DNA of 18,398 nt from Fidelibacterota bacterium UBA6817 (GTDB lineage Bacteria; Fidelibacterota; Fidelibacteria; Fidelibacterales; Fidelibacteraceae): the NCBI GenBank assembly GCA_002452555.1, contig DKER01000107.1, positions 1 through 18,398 of the forward strand. The letters are read 5' to 3'. Position numbers and translations under genes: made by a program. The notes below the pieces were generated by a model. The model searched no databases. It had not been told where the DNA came from and worked only from the letters and a program-made list of their open reading frames with translations. Below are positions 1 to 7,226 of the stretch, one piece after another. The stretch's first letter is position 1. Each line of letters begins with the position of its first letter.

Positions 1-965
1 CTTTTGTGTTTTTTAAACAGGGATCAATTATTGAATCTTTTAATGATTCGGGTATGCAATTTTTATGTCGTTTAACGGGTGAAAACTTAAAAGCCGGCAT
101 GAATTTATCGGAGTTTACATTGGATCCAAAGGCTGAAATTCCGGATGATATGATATCCAGAATTTTGCATGAAGATCAGGTTGTTGAAGATATTTATCTG
201 GATTATTGGTTTGAAATTCGAACCTATCCTGTTGTAGATGAATCAGGGAGTAAAACAGGGACGCTTCTGATAGCAGAAAATATTGACAGGCGCAAAAAGA
301 ATGAAAGGACGATTGAGGATCAGAAAGAACTTTTATATCTCATAAATAAAATTCTCCGTCATGATCTTGCAAATGTGTTTACGGTTTCACTGTCTGCAAT
401 GTCTTTGTTTAAAAGAACATCAGACAAAACCATGTTGGACAGCATTGTTGATGCTTCTAACAGGGGAATTGCGATTATTGATCGAATGAAGAGTACGGAA
501 TCCATTTTGGATAATTCTAAAAATTTGTATTTGGTATCGCTTGGATCAGTTGTAAGCGACACCATGAAAGAATTCAAGGATATGCGGTTCACCTGTGACG
601 GTAATGGTGAGATTTATGGAGACAAAATGATTATATCAATGCTCAGCAATCTGGTCTCCAATGCCAAAAGTCACGGAAATGCTGATGAGATGCGTTTTTT
701 TATCCGGACTGTTGATGACCAAATAAAATTTGTTGTTGCCAATAATGGGAAACCCATTCCGGAAAATATCCGGGAAAAAGTTTTTGAAGAAAATTTTTCA
801 TTCGGGCAAACTGCCCATACAGGATTAGGTTTATATATTGTTAAAAAAACAGCAGAACGGTACAAAGGAAAAGTTCGGATAGAAACATGTGACGATGGAG
901 GTCCTGCATTTGTTTTCCATTTTCCTGTTCCTGAACCAGTTAAAAAAACAGCTCCTTCTACATAA
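1..965 (+). CDS. PAS-type sensor histidine kinase, 5' end outside window
   Basis: The frame is open to the left edge, so the N-terminus is missing; a GTG at 6 is in frame but is probably internal. Numbering visible residues from that codon, about 1-95 look like the end of a PAS domain, closing with the usual ENIDRRKKNE linker. A dimerisation/phosphoacceptor helix follows with the H-box ILRHDLANVF (His119). An HATPase domain covers about 205-305, with N-box LSNLVSNAKSHG, G1-like box NNGKPIP and G2 box TGLGLYIVKK. The G1 box has Asn where many kinases have Asp, a variant also common in the RHDL type of kinase. The visible part has no membrane segment, so sensing may be cytoplasmic, although the missing N-terminus could change this. 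It would autophosphorylate on His119 and pass phosphate to a response regulator that is not in the visible region. The signal is unknown. Confidence 0.9.
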   Translation, partial: FVFFKQGSIIESFNDSGMQFLCRLTGENLKAGMNLSEFTLDPKAEIPDDMISRILHEDQVVEDIYLDYWFEIRTYPVVDESGSKTGTLLIAENIDRRKKNERTIEDQKELLYLINKILRHDLANVFTVSLSAMSLFKRTSDKTMLDSIVDASNRGIAIIDRMKSTESILDNSKNLYLVSLGSVVSDTMKEFKDMRFTCDGNGEIYGDKMIISMLSNLVSNAKSHGNADEMRFFIRTVDDQIKFVVANNGKPIPENIREKVFEENFSFGQTAHTGLGLYIVKKTAERYKGKVRIETCDDGGPAFVFHFPVPEPVKKTAPST

Positions 966-1005
966 AACGTTAAAACACAATAAAGATATTAAGCAGACCA
1001 GCACT

Positions 1006-2685
1006 ATGGGTAAAAAATCAGATTTATGGACGCGTCGCGATTTTATTAAGACAGGTATCATCACCGTATCGGGATTTGCCTTGGGTTGTTCAATACGGCC
1101 GGGTCTTGATATTCTTATCCGGAATGGAATGATTGCCGATGGTACCGGTAAAGCGATGTTTAAGAGTGATGTAGGTATTCGAAACGGAAAAATTGCAGCT
1201 GTTGGAAATTTAAATAACGCCGGAGCGGATTTTGTTATCGATGCAACAAACAAGGTAGTTTCTCCCGGTTTTATAGATATTCATGCTCATTCAGACAGCG
1301 AGCTTTTAGTCAATCCCAATGCAGAAGGCAAAATCCGTCAGGGCGTTACAACTGAAGTCTCCGGTAATTGCGGTTCTTCGTTATTTCCCATGACAAAAGA
1401 AGCTGCGCAAAGAAATCATGAAAGTTTAGAAAAAAAATATGGACTGGATCTTTACTGGGAAAATCTGGATGGTTTTTATTCAATCCTTGAGAAACAGGGA
1501 ATTGCTCTTAATTACGTAACATTCACAGGGCATGGAGATTTGAGAGATACTGTTATGGGATCGTATGACAGAGATCCTTCAACGGATGAATTGAAAAAAA
1601 TGCAGAAGATCCTTGCTCAAACACTTGAAATGGGAAGCATGGGATTATCCACCGGTTTGGAATATGCCCCCGGAAGTTATGCAAAAACTTCCGAACTGAT
1701 AGAACTGTCAAATGTTGTATCACGGTATCAGGGTGTCTATGCAACACATTTAAGAAATGAGGATGACAGACTGGAAGAGGCCGTGGAAGAAGCTCTGGAT
1801 ATCTGCCGAAAAGCACAGGTGTCTTTACAGATATCTCATTTAAAAGCCTGTAATAGAAACAACTGGAACAAAATTGATAGAGTACTGGATACGATAGAGC
1901 ATGCCATAGGGGAAGGCTTACCGATAAGGGCGGACCGTTATCCGTATAATGCATGGTCAACCGGGCTTTCGGCCTTTCTGCCGGTTTCAGCACGCCAGGG
2001 ATCAACGGCTGAAATCATTGACATGTTAAAAAAACGGGATAATGAAGAATTTATCCGAACGTATGTTATCGACCGCGGAGAACGGATCGGAGGATGGGAC
2101 CGTGTACTGATAAGTTCCTGCCGGGGGGAAGGCGGAGAATTTTTTGAAGGAAAAACTCTCCGGGATATCGCCTTGGCATTACATACTTCACCCTATGAAG
2201 CTGTCAGGCAGTTATTGATTGATTTTAACGGACAGGTATCTACAATCGGTTTTGCCATGGATGATGAGAATTTGAAGAAAGTCTTGAAATCAGAATTTGT
2301 TACGGTTGGTTCCGACGGCTCTGTTCGGGCACGCTATGGCCCTCTCTTTACAGGGAAACCCCATCCCCGTTCCTACGGTACCTTCCCCCGAATTCTGGCT
2401 AAATATGTTCGTGAAGAAAAAGTTCTTACCATTCCGGAAGCAGTAAGAAAAATGTCTGCCATGAATGCGGAAAAATTAAATTTGAAAAACAGAGGTTTTA
2501 TCCGGGAAAATTATGCGGCAGATCTTGTTCTTTTTGATCCGGAAACTGTTCAGGACAATTCCACGTATCTGGATCCTCATCAATATCCAACCGGAATTTC
2601 TCACGTTATAGTGAACGGTGTTCCTGTTATCAAGGACCGGAATCATACCGGTGCCCTTCCCGGTAACGTTCTTCGGCGAACCTGA
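1006..2685 (+). CDS. exported N-acyl-D-amino-acid deacylase family amidohydrolase (Tat substrate)
   Basis: This 559-residue amidohydrolase most resembles D-aminoacylase, which hydrolyses N-acyl-D-amino acids to the D-amino acid and a carboxylate using zinc. Candidate metal ligands are the HxH pair in IDIHAHSD (His93, His95), the Cys of SGNCGSS (Cys122), His248 in ATHLRNED, His278 in QISHLKA and Asp437 in VGSDGS. This Cys-bridged set is characteristic of the D-aminoacylase branch rather than of dihydroorotases. The N-terminus carries a twin-arginine motif (RRDFIK, Arg10-Arg11), a hydrophobic stretch and then GC at Cys28, suggesting Tat export and perhaps lipidation, although the lipobox is not canonical. 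I chose the ATG at 1006 because it places the Tat motif 10 residues in; an earlier in-frame ATG at 889 would overlap the kinase by 77 bases and add 39 residues before it. No strong ribosome site is visible. The exact substrate cannot be told. Confidence 0.85.
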   Translation: MGKKSDLWTRRDFIKTGIITVSGFALGCSIRPGLDILIRNGMIADGTGKAMFKSDVGIRNGKIAAVGNLNNAGADFVIDATNKVVSPGFIDIHAHSDSELLVNPNAEGKIRQGVTTEVSGNCGSSLFPMTKEAAQRNHESLEKKYGLDLYWENLDGFYSILEKQGIALNYVTFTGHGDLRDTVMGSYDRDPSTDELKKMQKILAQTLEMGSMGLSTGLEYAPGSYAKTSELIELSNVVSRYQGVYATHLRNEDDRLEEAVEEALDICRKAQVSLQISHLKACNRNNWNKIDRVLDTIEHAIGEGLPIRADRYPYNAWSTGLSAFLPVSARQGSTAEIIDMLKKRDNEEFIRTYVIDRGERIGGWDRVLISSCRGEGGEFFEGKTLRDIALALHTSPYEAVRQLLIDFNGQVSTIGFAMDDENLKKVLKSEFVTVGSDGSVRARYGPLFTGKPHPRSYGTFPRILAKYVREEKVLTIPEAVRKMSAMNAEKLNLKNRGFIRENYAADLVLFDPETVQDNSTYLDPHQYPTGISHVIVNGVPVIKDRNHTGALPGNVLRRT

Positions 2686-2777
2686 TATACGGTTTTATAC
2701 AGCTTGTGTCTGATTAATTAAATAGCATGTGAATAGTCTTGTAACCATCTTTTTACTGTTTCAACTAAAATTCTAAA

Positions 2778-2783
2778 AAGGAG
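2778..2783 (+). promoter_or_regulatory. Shine-Dalgarno AAGGAG fixing a TTG start
   Basis: AAGGAG lies five bases before the TTG at 2789. There is no ATG or GTG nearby that leaves the first thioredoxin fold intact, so this site supports the unusual TTG start of the disulfide oxidoreductase. Confidence 0.75.
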
Positions 2784-2788
2784 TTGTT

Positions 2789-3436
2789 TTGGGCATTTTT
2801 TCCGAAAATGACGTAAAAGTAATTCAGACCCATCTAGAAGAAATGATTGATCCTGTTCACCTGGTTTTTGTCAAAAGTGAAAAAAACTGCAGATACTGCC
2901 GGGAATGCCGTCAGCTGATCATGGAATTTGCAAATTATTCTGACCGTATCTATGTGAGTGTTTTCGATTTTGAGGAAGATTCCAAAGAGATTCAAGAGCT
3001 GAACGTTGAGCGTGTGCCGGCAATCATCCCCATGGATAAAAACATGACTGATTTTGGTATCCGATTTTACGGAATACCCTCCGGTTATGAGTTTCAGTCA
3101 CTCCTTGGTATCGTCCTTCAGATATCGAAAAATAAAGTTGGCTTGAGAGATGAATTAAAAACGCTCATAGCCCGCATTCAAAAACCCATGACGATACAGA
3201 CATTTGTAACTCCAGTTTGTTCATATTGCCCGTCTATAGTCAGGCTGATTCATAAAATGGCTCTTCTGAACCCATTGATAAAAGCAGAGATGATTGAAGT
3301 TACAGAATTCCCGGAATTGGGTAAAGAAGCCAATGTTAAAGGTGTTCCCAAAACGATCATAAATAAAACTTTTGAAATCGAGGGGGCAATCCCGGAAGAT
3401 CAGTTTATTCATAAAATTGTTGAAAATTTTACATAA
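2789..3436 (+). CDS. two-domain glutaredoxin-like protein disulfide oxidoreductase (PDO type)
   Basis: This 215-residue protein has two tandem thioredoxin folds. The first has a CRYC active site (Cys34-Cys37, with a further Cys40) and a cis-proline segment VERVPAII (Pro77). The second has CSYC (Cys144-Cys147) and VKGVPKTI (Pro187). This is the layout of the PDO family, cytoplasmic dithiol oxidoreductases that reduce, form or shuffle protein disulfides and are best known from thermophiles and some anaerobes; the N-terminal domain of AhpF is similar. There is no signal peptide. Translation starts at TTG 2789 behind a strong AAGGAG. It is followed 16 bases later by an OsmC-type gene, so the pair is probably co-transcribed and acts in thiol or peroxide defence. 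The reductant (thioredoxin reductase or another) is not encoded nearby. Confidence 0.88.
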   Translation: MGIFSENDVKVIQTHLEEMIDPVHLVFVKSEKNCRYCRECRQLIMEFANYSDRIYVSVFDFEEDSKEIQELNVERVPAIIPMDKNMTDFGIRFYGIPSGYEFQSLLGIVLQISKNKVGLRDELKTLIARIQKPMTIQTFVTPVCSYCPSIVRLIHKMALLNPLIKAEMIEVTEFPELGKEANVKGVPKTIINKTFEIEGAIPEDQFIHKIVENFT

Positions 3437-3452
3437 ACCATGGAGATGTTGC

Positions 3453-3875
3453 ATGAAAATTACGTTGCACGGATTACAGGATAAGCTCACTTTTCTGGCA
3501 AAGGGAGAATCAGGACACTGGATTGCCCTTGATACAAGCGAAGAAATCGGCGGCAGTGATGCCGGGACCAGCCCTATGGAGCTTGTTCTGGAAGCCTTAG
3601 GCGGATGCACGGCAATGGATGTTCTTTCCATTCTGAAGAAAAAGCGAATGAAATACGACAAATTTGTAATAGATATCGTTGGTGAAAGGGCTCAGGACCA
3701 TCCGCGAGTATTTACGAAAATTCACCTTGTGTATAAATTCTGGGGCAATGAACTCTCGGAAAGTGCCATTGAAAGAGCCATTATGCTGAGTGAAACCAAA
3801 TACTGCAGCGTAAATGCCATGCTCAGACCAACGGTTGAAATTACGTCAAAATTTATTCTTAATCCTGAAGATTAG
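3453..3875 (+). CDS. OsmC/Ohr family protein (YhfA-like)
   Basis: This 140-residue protein has the OsmC fold signature: a glycine-rich EIGGSDAGTSPMELVLEALG stretch leading to the first conserved cysteine in GGCTAMD (Cys52), and the second in KYCSV (Cys118). In OsmC and Ohr this pair reduces organic hydroperoxides. The YhfA-like branch keeps the cysteines but its substrates are less certain. I chose the ATG at 3453, which has GGAG seven bases upstream and begins the typical first strand; an earlier in-frame start at 3372 would run 65 bases into the preceding gene and add 27 residues unlike the family. Its place right after the disulfide oxidoreductase suggests that partner keeps the cysteine pair reduced. 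That partnership is an inference from position. Confidence 0.88.
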   Translation: MKITLHGLQDKLTFLAKGESGHWIALDTSEEIGGSDAGTSPMELVLEALGGCTAMDVLSILKKKRMKYDKFVIDIVGERAQDHPRVFTKIHLVYKFWGNELSESAIERAIMLSETKYCSVNAMLRPTVEITSKFILNPED

Positions 3876-3965
3876 ACCGGTATATAAAGTTTTCATTTAT
3901 TCCCAGTAAACCCTTTTTTCAGTATTTAAAAAGTTATAAATTTTACATGAGAGAGAAAGACGGGT

Positions 3966-3979
3966 ATTATGAACATAAT
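3966..3979. repeat. short perfect inverted repeat upstream of butyrate kinase
   Basis: ATTATG and CATAAT face each other across two bases in the 194-base gap between the OsmC-type gene and butyrate kinase, about 90 bases before the latter. A T-rich run follows at about 3984-3992. It could be a regulator binding site or a weak AT-rich terminator; a 6-bp AT-rich palindrome in AT-rich DNA may also be chance. The rest of the gap shows no gene and no promoter I would defend. Confidence 0.3.
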
Positions 3980-4069
3980 CATAATTTTTTTTAAATGGCA
4001 GCATAGGCAGATGGTTCCATAATCACGCATTTAAGGTTTTAATCCGATAACACTTTTGGGAGAAAAAGA

Positions 4070-5122
4070 ATGGAAAAGATTTTGACAATCAATCCGGGAT
4101 CGACGTCAACCAAGGTTGGAATTTTCAGCACCAAAGGAATTATTGATGAATTTTCTGTTCCTATAGATCAGCATCACATTAAAAAGAATGTAATTCAGGA
4201 ATTTCCTTATCGTCGCGATTTACTGGAACGGTTTATGGATAAGATTGATTTAAAGGATCTGGCGGCTGTTGTAGGACGCGGAGGCCTCCTCAAACCTCTG
4301 GCCGGAGGCGTATATAAGATTTCACCTGCTTTATTGTCTGATCTTCGCCAATGCAGATACGGGAATCATGCCAGTTGTCTGGGAGGACTGCTGGCTGATT
4401 ATTTTGGTAAACGCTATAATGTTCCTGCATGGATTATTGACCCGGTTACAGTGGATGAATTGGATGATGTTTCCCGTATATCAGGCGTTCCAGAGATAGA
4501 GCGCATCAGCCGCTGTCATGCTTTAAATATTAAAGCAACAGCACGGAAGGCATGCGATTTGAATGGTTGGACCATACAGGAAGAGAATTTTGTTATTGCT
4601 CATTTAGGCGGAGGAATATCTGTCTGTGCGTTGAAAAAAGGGTTGATCCGGGATGTAAATGACGCTTTGCTTGGAATGGGTCCCTTTTCTCCGGAACGTG
4701 CCGGCGCCTTGCCGATCCGGGGATTGCTGGATTTGGCCTTTTCCGGAAATTACACACGAAAAGAACTCGACCACTACATGTCCAGAGAATGCGGTTTGAA
4801 AGGGTATCTTCACACCAATGATGCCCGGGAAGTTGTACGTCGAATTAACGAGGGAGATGAAAAAGCCCGTTTAATAATGGATGCAATGATCTATCAGATC
4901 GAAAAAGAAATCGGAGCTATGACGGCAGCGTGTCAGTTCTCTGTTAAAGCGATTCTTGTTACAGGTGGTTTAGCAAACTGTTCGTATATTACGGACAAAT
5001 TGATAAAGGATCTGTCATTGTTCAATGTGATGATTTTGCCCGGAGAAAATGAGCTGGAAGCTATGGCAGATGGCGGTTTTCGTGCATTAAACGGTGAAAT
5101 TCCAATTAAAGAATATATCTGA
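4070..5122 (+). CDS. buk: butyrate kinase
   Basis: This 350-residue protein belongs to the acetokinase family and has the features of butyrate kinase (butyryl phosphate + ADP gives butyrate + ATP; branched-chain acids are also used by this family). Visible motifs are the N-terminal phosphate-binding TINPGSTSTKVGIF, the NHASCLGG segment (99-106), CHALNIKATAR (149-159), the second phosphate-binding loop AHLGGGISVC (177-186) and GPFSPERAGALP (204-215). The length is normal. The ATG at 4070 has GGGAG seven bases upstream. Phosphate butyryltransferase follows after seven bases, so the pair makes ATP from butyryl-CoA or branched-chain acyl-CoA in the cytoplasm, or activates the acids in reverse. 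The order buk-ptb is the reverse of the clostridial ptb-buk operon. Branched-chain substrates are possible. Confidence 0.94.
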   Translation: MEKILTINPGSTSTKVGIFSTKGIIDEFSVPIDQHHIKKNVIQEFPYRRDLLERFMDKIDLKDLAAVVGRGGLLKPLAGGVYKISPALLSDLRQCRYGNHASCLGGLLADYFGKRYNVPAWIIDPVTVDELDDVSRISGVPEIERISRCHALNIKATARKACDLNGWTIQEENFVIAHLGGGISVCALKKGLIRDVNDALLGMGPFSPERAGALPIRGLLDLAFSGNYTRKELDHYMSRECGLKGYLHTNDAREVVRRINEGDEKARLIMDAMIYQIEKEIGAMTAACQFSVKAILVTGGLANCSYITDKLIKDLSLFNVMILPGENELEAMADGGFRALNGEIPIKEYI

Positions 5123-5129
5123 GGAAACT

Positions 5130-5999
5130 ATGAGATTTAACGATCTGTATGAAAAAGTGTCAACGATTGAACCTAAACAACTGAATGTTGTCAATCCTGA
5201 AGAAAAGTCTGTGTTTCTGGGATTAAAAGAAGCTGCTAAAAAAGGATATGTAAACCTTCGTCTTTTCGGAAAACGTGATCTGATCGAAAATGCGTGTTTA
5301 AGCATTGGATTAAAACCGTCTTACATTCATGATTGCAGGACACCGGCAGAGGCTGCGAAAGAGGCTGTAAAGGATATCCGCATGGGAAATGGGGAGTTGC
5401 TGATGAAAGGAGATATCCATACTGCCGATTTTCTCAGACCCGTTCTGGACAGAGAAGAAGGGCTTCGAAAAGGAAGCATTTTATCTCATGTGGCCGTATG
5501 CGATACACCGAATTATTCCCGCCTTTTATTTGTTTCAGACGGTGGAATCAACATTGCACCTGATTTGGAAACAAAAAAAGTAATCGCCGGCAGTGCTGTC
5601 GAATTTGCCGAGAAAATTCTTGGAGAAAAACCCAAAATTGCCTTTGCCGCCGTGATCGAAAAAATCAATGAGAAAATTCCGTCAACTGTTGATGCGTCTG
5701 TCCTTGCTGATATGTTTCGGAAGAAGGGCTACATTGCTGAAGGTCCCATTTCAATGGATATTCTCCTGTCCCCGGAAGCCGCTCGGAAGAAGCGATTCAA
5801 ATCAGATGTCTCGGGGAATGCTGATGTGATTATATTTCCTGACATTACCCCGTGTAATTTCATGATCAAACAAATGATACTGCTTGAAAATGCCATAGTA
5901 GGCGGACTTGTTCTCAATGCTGCCGTTCCCATCATCGTATTATCCCGTTCCGATACAGCGGAAACTAAGTTAAATTCCATATTGCTGAGTCTTTTGTAG
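5130..5999 (+). CDS. ptb: phosphate butyryltransferase
   Basis: This 289-residue member of the phosphate acetyl/butyryltransferase family exchanges CoA for phosphate on butyryl-CoA, supplying butyryl phosphate to the kinase just upstream. Family segments are KGDIHTADFLRPVLDRE (93-109), the SHVAVCDTP and VSDGGINIAPDL stretch (119-146), EGPISMDILLSPEAARKKR (204-222) and the NADVIIFPDI strand (230-239). The length is that of Ptb rather than the longer Pta. The ATG at 5130 has GAGGA five bases before it, just after the buk stop; an in-frame ATG at 5094 would overlap buk by 29 bases and is less likely. It may instead prefer branched-chain or other acyl groups, which sequence alone does not settle. 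Confidence 0.92.
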   Translation: MRFNDLYEKVSTIEPKQLNVVNPEEKSVFLGLKEAAKKGYVNLRLFGKRDLIENACLSIGLKPSYIHDCRTPAEAAKEAVKDIRMGNGELLMKGDIHTADFLRPVLDREEGLRKGSILSHVAVCDTPNYSRLLFVSDGGINIAPDLETKKVIAGSAVEFAEKILGEKPKIAFAAVIEKINEKIPSTVDASVLADMFRKKGYIAEGPISMDILLSPEAARKKRFKSDVSGNADVIIFPDITPCNFMIKQMILLENAIVGGLVLNAAVPIIVLSRSDTAETKLNSILLSLL

Positions 6000-6042
6000 G
6001 ACTGTAACCTCTTGATCGCAAATTATCTAAAAAAGGTAGAAC

Positions 6043-6630
6043 GTGAAGAACGAACTTGAGATCATTGAAAAAGCAAAGAACGGAGACCGAAAAGCTCAGG
6101 TTGAACTGGTTTTGAAATATGAAAAAAAAGTTTTCAATCTTGCCCTGAGAATGATGCGGGATAAAGAAGATGCAGAAGACGTTATGCAGGAAACTTTTTT
6201 GACAGCATTGAGAAAGTTGCATACTTTTGAGGGCAGGTCTCAATTCTTTACATGGTTGTACCGGATTACCATGAATATATCCCTTCAAAAACTCAGAGAC
6301 AGAAATAAAGAGAATGCAATGGTTTCCCTGTCAGATCCTGATATTGAATCCATACACGGTCAGCATCTGTCTGAATGGCCTGCATTCAGCGGCAGAATGA
6401 TGTCCAACAATGATTTCAGAAAGCTGCTTGATAAAGCCATAAAAGAATTGCCGGCCATCTATCGTTCAGTTTTTATCCTTAGGGATTTGGAAGGACTATC
6501 AACGATCGAAACGCAGAAATTACTGGATCTGTCTGAATCCAATGTAAAGGTTCGGTTAATGAGAGCCAGATTTTACCTCAGACAAACCCTGCAGAAACAC
6601 TTTCAGGAGAATCAATTCAATGAACAATGA
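6043..6630 (+). CDS. ECF-family RNA polymerase sigma factor
   Basis: This 195-residue sigma-70 family protein has only regions 2 and 4, the extracytoplasmic-function layout. Region 2 lies at about 20-88 (MMRDKEDAEDVMQETFLTAL, then TFEGRSQFFTWLYRITMN), which binds core polymerase and the -10 element. Region 4 lies at about 130-183 (ELPAIYRSVFILRDLEGLST and a helix-turn-helix ending NVKVRLMRARFYLRQTL), which reads the -35 element. Translation starts at GTG 6043 with AAGG six bases upstream. The stop overlaps the next gene, a small Cys-rich protein, by 11 bases, the usual arrangement for a sigma factor with its anti-sigma factor. A glutaredoxin and GroES follow, so thiol or protein-folding stress is a plausible trigger. 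The pair's target promoter is not identifiable here. Confidence 0.93.
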   Translation: MKNELEIIEKAKNGDRKAQVELVLKYEKKVFNLALRMMRDKEDAEDVMQETFLTALRKLHTFEGRSQFFTWLYRITMNISLQKLRDRNKENAMVSLSDPDIESIHGQHLSEWPAFSGRMMSNNDFRKLLDKAIKELPAIYRSVFILRDLEGLSTIETQKLLDLSESNVKVRLMRARFYLRQTLQKHFQENQFNEQ

Positions 6631-6883
6631 CGTAAAAAAAGCAAACACACCGTTTGAAAAGCTTTGTCTGGGTCTATCTGATGATATGGATGTGGAAATT
6701 TGTAAAGAGATCGCAGCCGAACTTGAAAAATGTCCTGATTGCCATTTCTTTTACAATTCTGTTGAAAAAACGATTGAAATGTACCGTGAGGTAGAAAACG
6801 ATAAAAACATGGATGAAGACATGGAATTAAGACTTCTCAGAATATTGAATCTTGAGGATTTTAAACCATGCGATGATAAGTGA
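6620..6883 (+). CDS. putative soluble Cys-rich anti-sigma factor
   Basis: This 87-residue acidic protein overlaps the sigma gene by 11 bases, with AGGAGA about ten bases before its ATG. It has four cysteines (16, 28, 38, 41); the CPDC pair at 38-41 matches the CxxC of zinc anti-sigma (ZAS/zf-HC2) domains. The usual motif is HxxxCxxC, but the histidine position is Glu34, so any zinc site would need Cys16, Cys28 or another residue. There is no membrane helix, so it would act in the cytoplasm, as RsrA does on SigR in Streptomyces, where disulfide formation releases the sigma factor. That role is inferred from position and cysteines; overall similarity to known anti-sigma factors is weak. It could be only a small regulatory partner of another type. 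Confidence 0.62.
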   Translation: MNNDVKKANTPFEKLCLGLSDDMDVEICKEIAAELEKCPDCHFFYNSVEKTIEMYREVENDKNMDEDMELRLLRILNLEDFKPCDDK

Positions 6884-6964
6884 AATTCAATTGATAATAT
6901 AATGGTCAAATATTAAATTTAAAGGCTTCGTGATATTTGACAGATCATAGGATGGAATAGACAG

Positions 6965-7210
6965 ATGGAACAGAAAAGAGTAATTGTATTTACGACACCC
7001 ACATGTACATATTGCAAACAGGTCAAACGGTATCTGTCTGAAAAGAATATTCATTTTAAGGAAATTGATATAAGCCGTGACAGTAAAGCGGCTCAGGATA
7101 TGATTCGTAAAAGCGGACAACAGGGGGTACCCCAGTTGTGGGTCAACAATGTTCCAGTTGTAGGTTTTGACAGACTGAAAATAGATAAAATGTTAAATTT
7201 AAAAAATTAA
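6965..7210 (+). CDS. glutaredoxin-like protein (NrdH/YruB type)
   Basis: This 81-residue single thioredoxin-fold protein has a CTYC active site (Cys14-Cys17, in TTPTCTYCKQVKRYL), a KEIDIS strand and a cis-proline segment QQGVPQLWVN followed by VVGFD, typical of small glutaredoxins. The dithiol CxxC form suggests reduction by thioredoxin reductase or glutathione, as in NrdH-like proteins, with protein disulfides as substrates. It begins 81 bases after the putative anti-sigma gene and lies 16 bases before groES, so all four genes may be one transcript. It could re-reduce the Cys-rich anti-sigma protein upstream and close a feedback loop as thioredoxin does for RsrA; this is a hypothesis from gene order. 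Confidence 0.9.
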   Translation: MEQKRVIVFTTPTCTYCKQVKRYLSEKNIHFKEIDISRDSKAAQDMIRKSGQQGVPQLWVNNVPVVGFDRLKIDKMLNLKN

Positions 7211-7226
7211 GAGTTGGAGGAAGTTC

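Noticed and set aside
246..965. Histidine kinase inactive because the G1 box has Asn in place of Asp
   Set aside because: NDG or NNG variants followed by PIP are common in active kinases of this type, and the H-box, N-box and G2 box are intact.
889..1005. Extended N-terminus of the deacylase starting at an ATG inside the histidine kinase gene
   Set aside because: It would add 39 residues before a Tat motif that must lie near the N-terminus and would overlap the kinase by 77 bases.
3372..3452. Earlier in-frame start for the OsmC-type gene
   Set aside because: It overlaps the disulfide oxidoreductase by 65 bases and adds residues unlike the family; the ATG at 3453 has its own GGAG.
5094..5129. 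Earlier in-frame ATG for phosphate butyryltransferase
   Set aside because: It lies inside the end of buk, whereas the ATG at 5130 has a GAGGA site at the right distance.
6937..6942. TTGACA as a -35 box for the glutaredoxin gene
   Set aside because: There is no -10 element at a suitable distance before the start at 6965.
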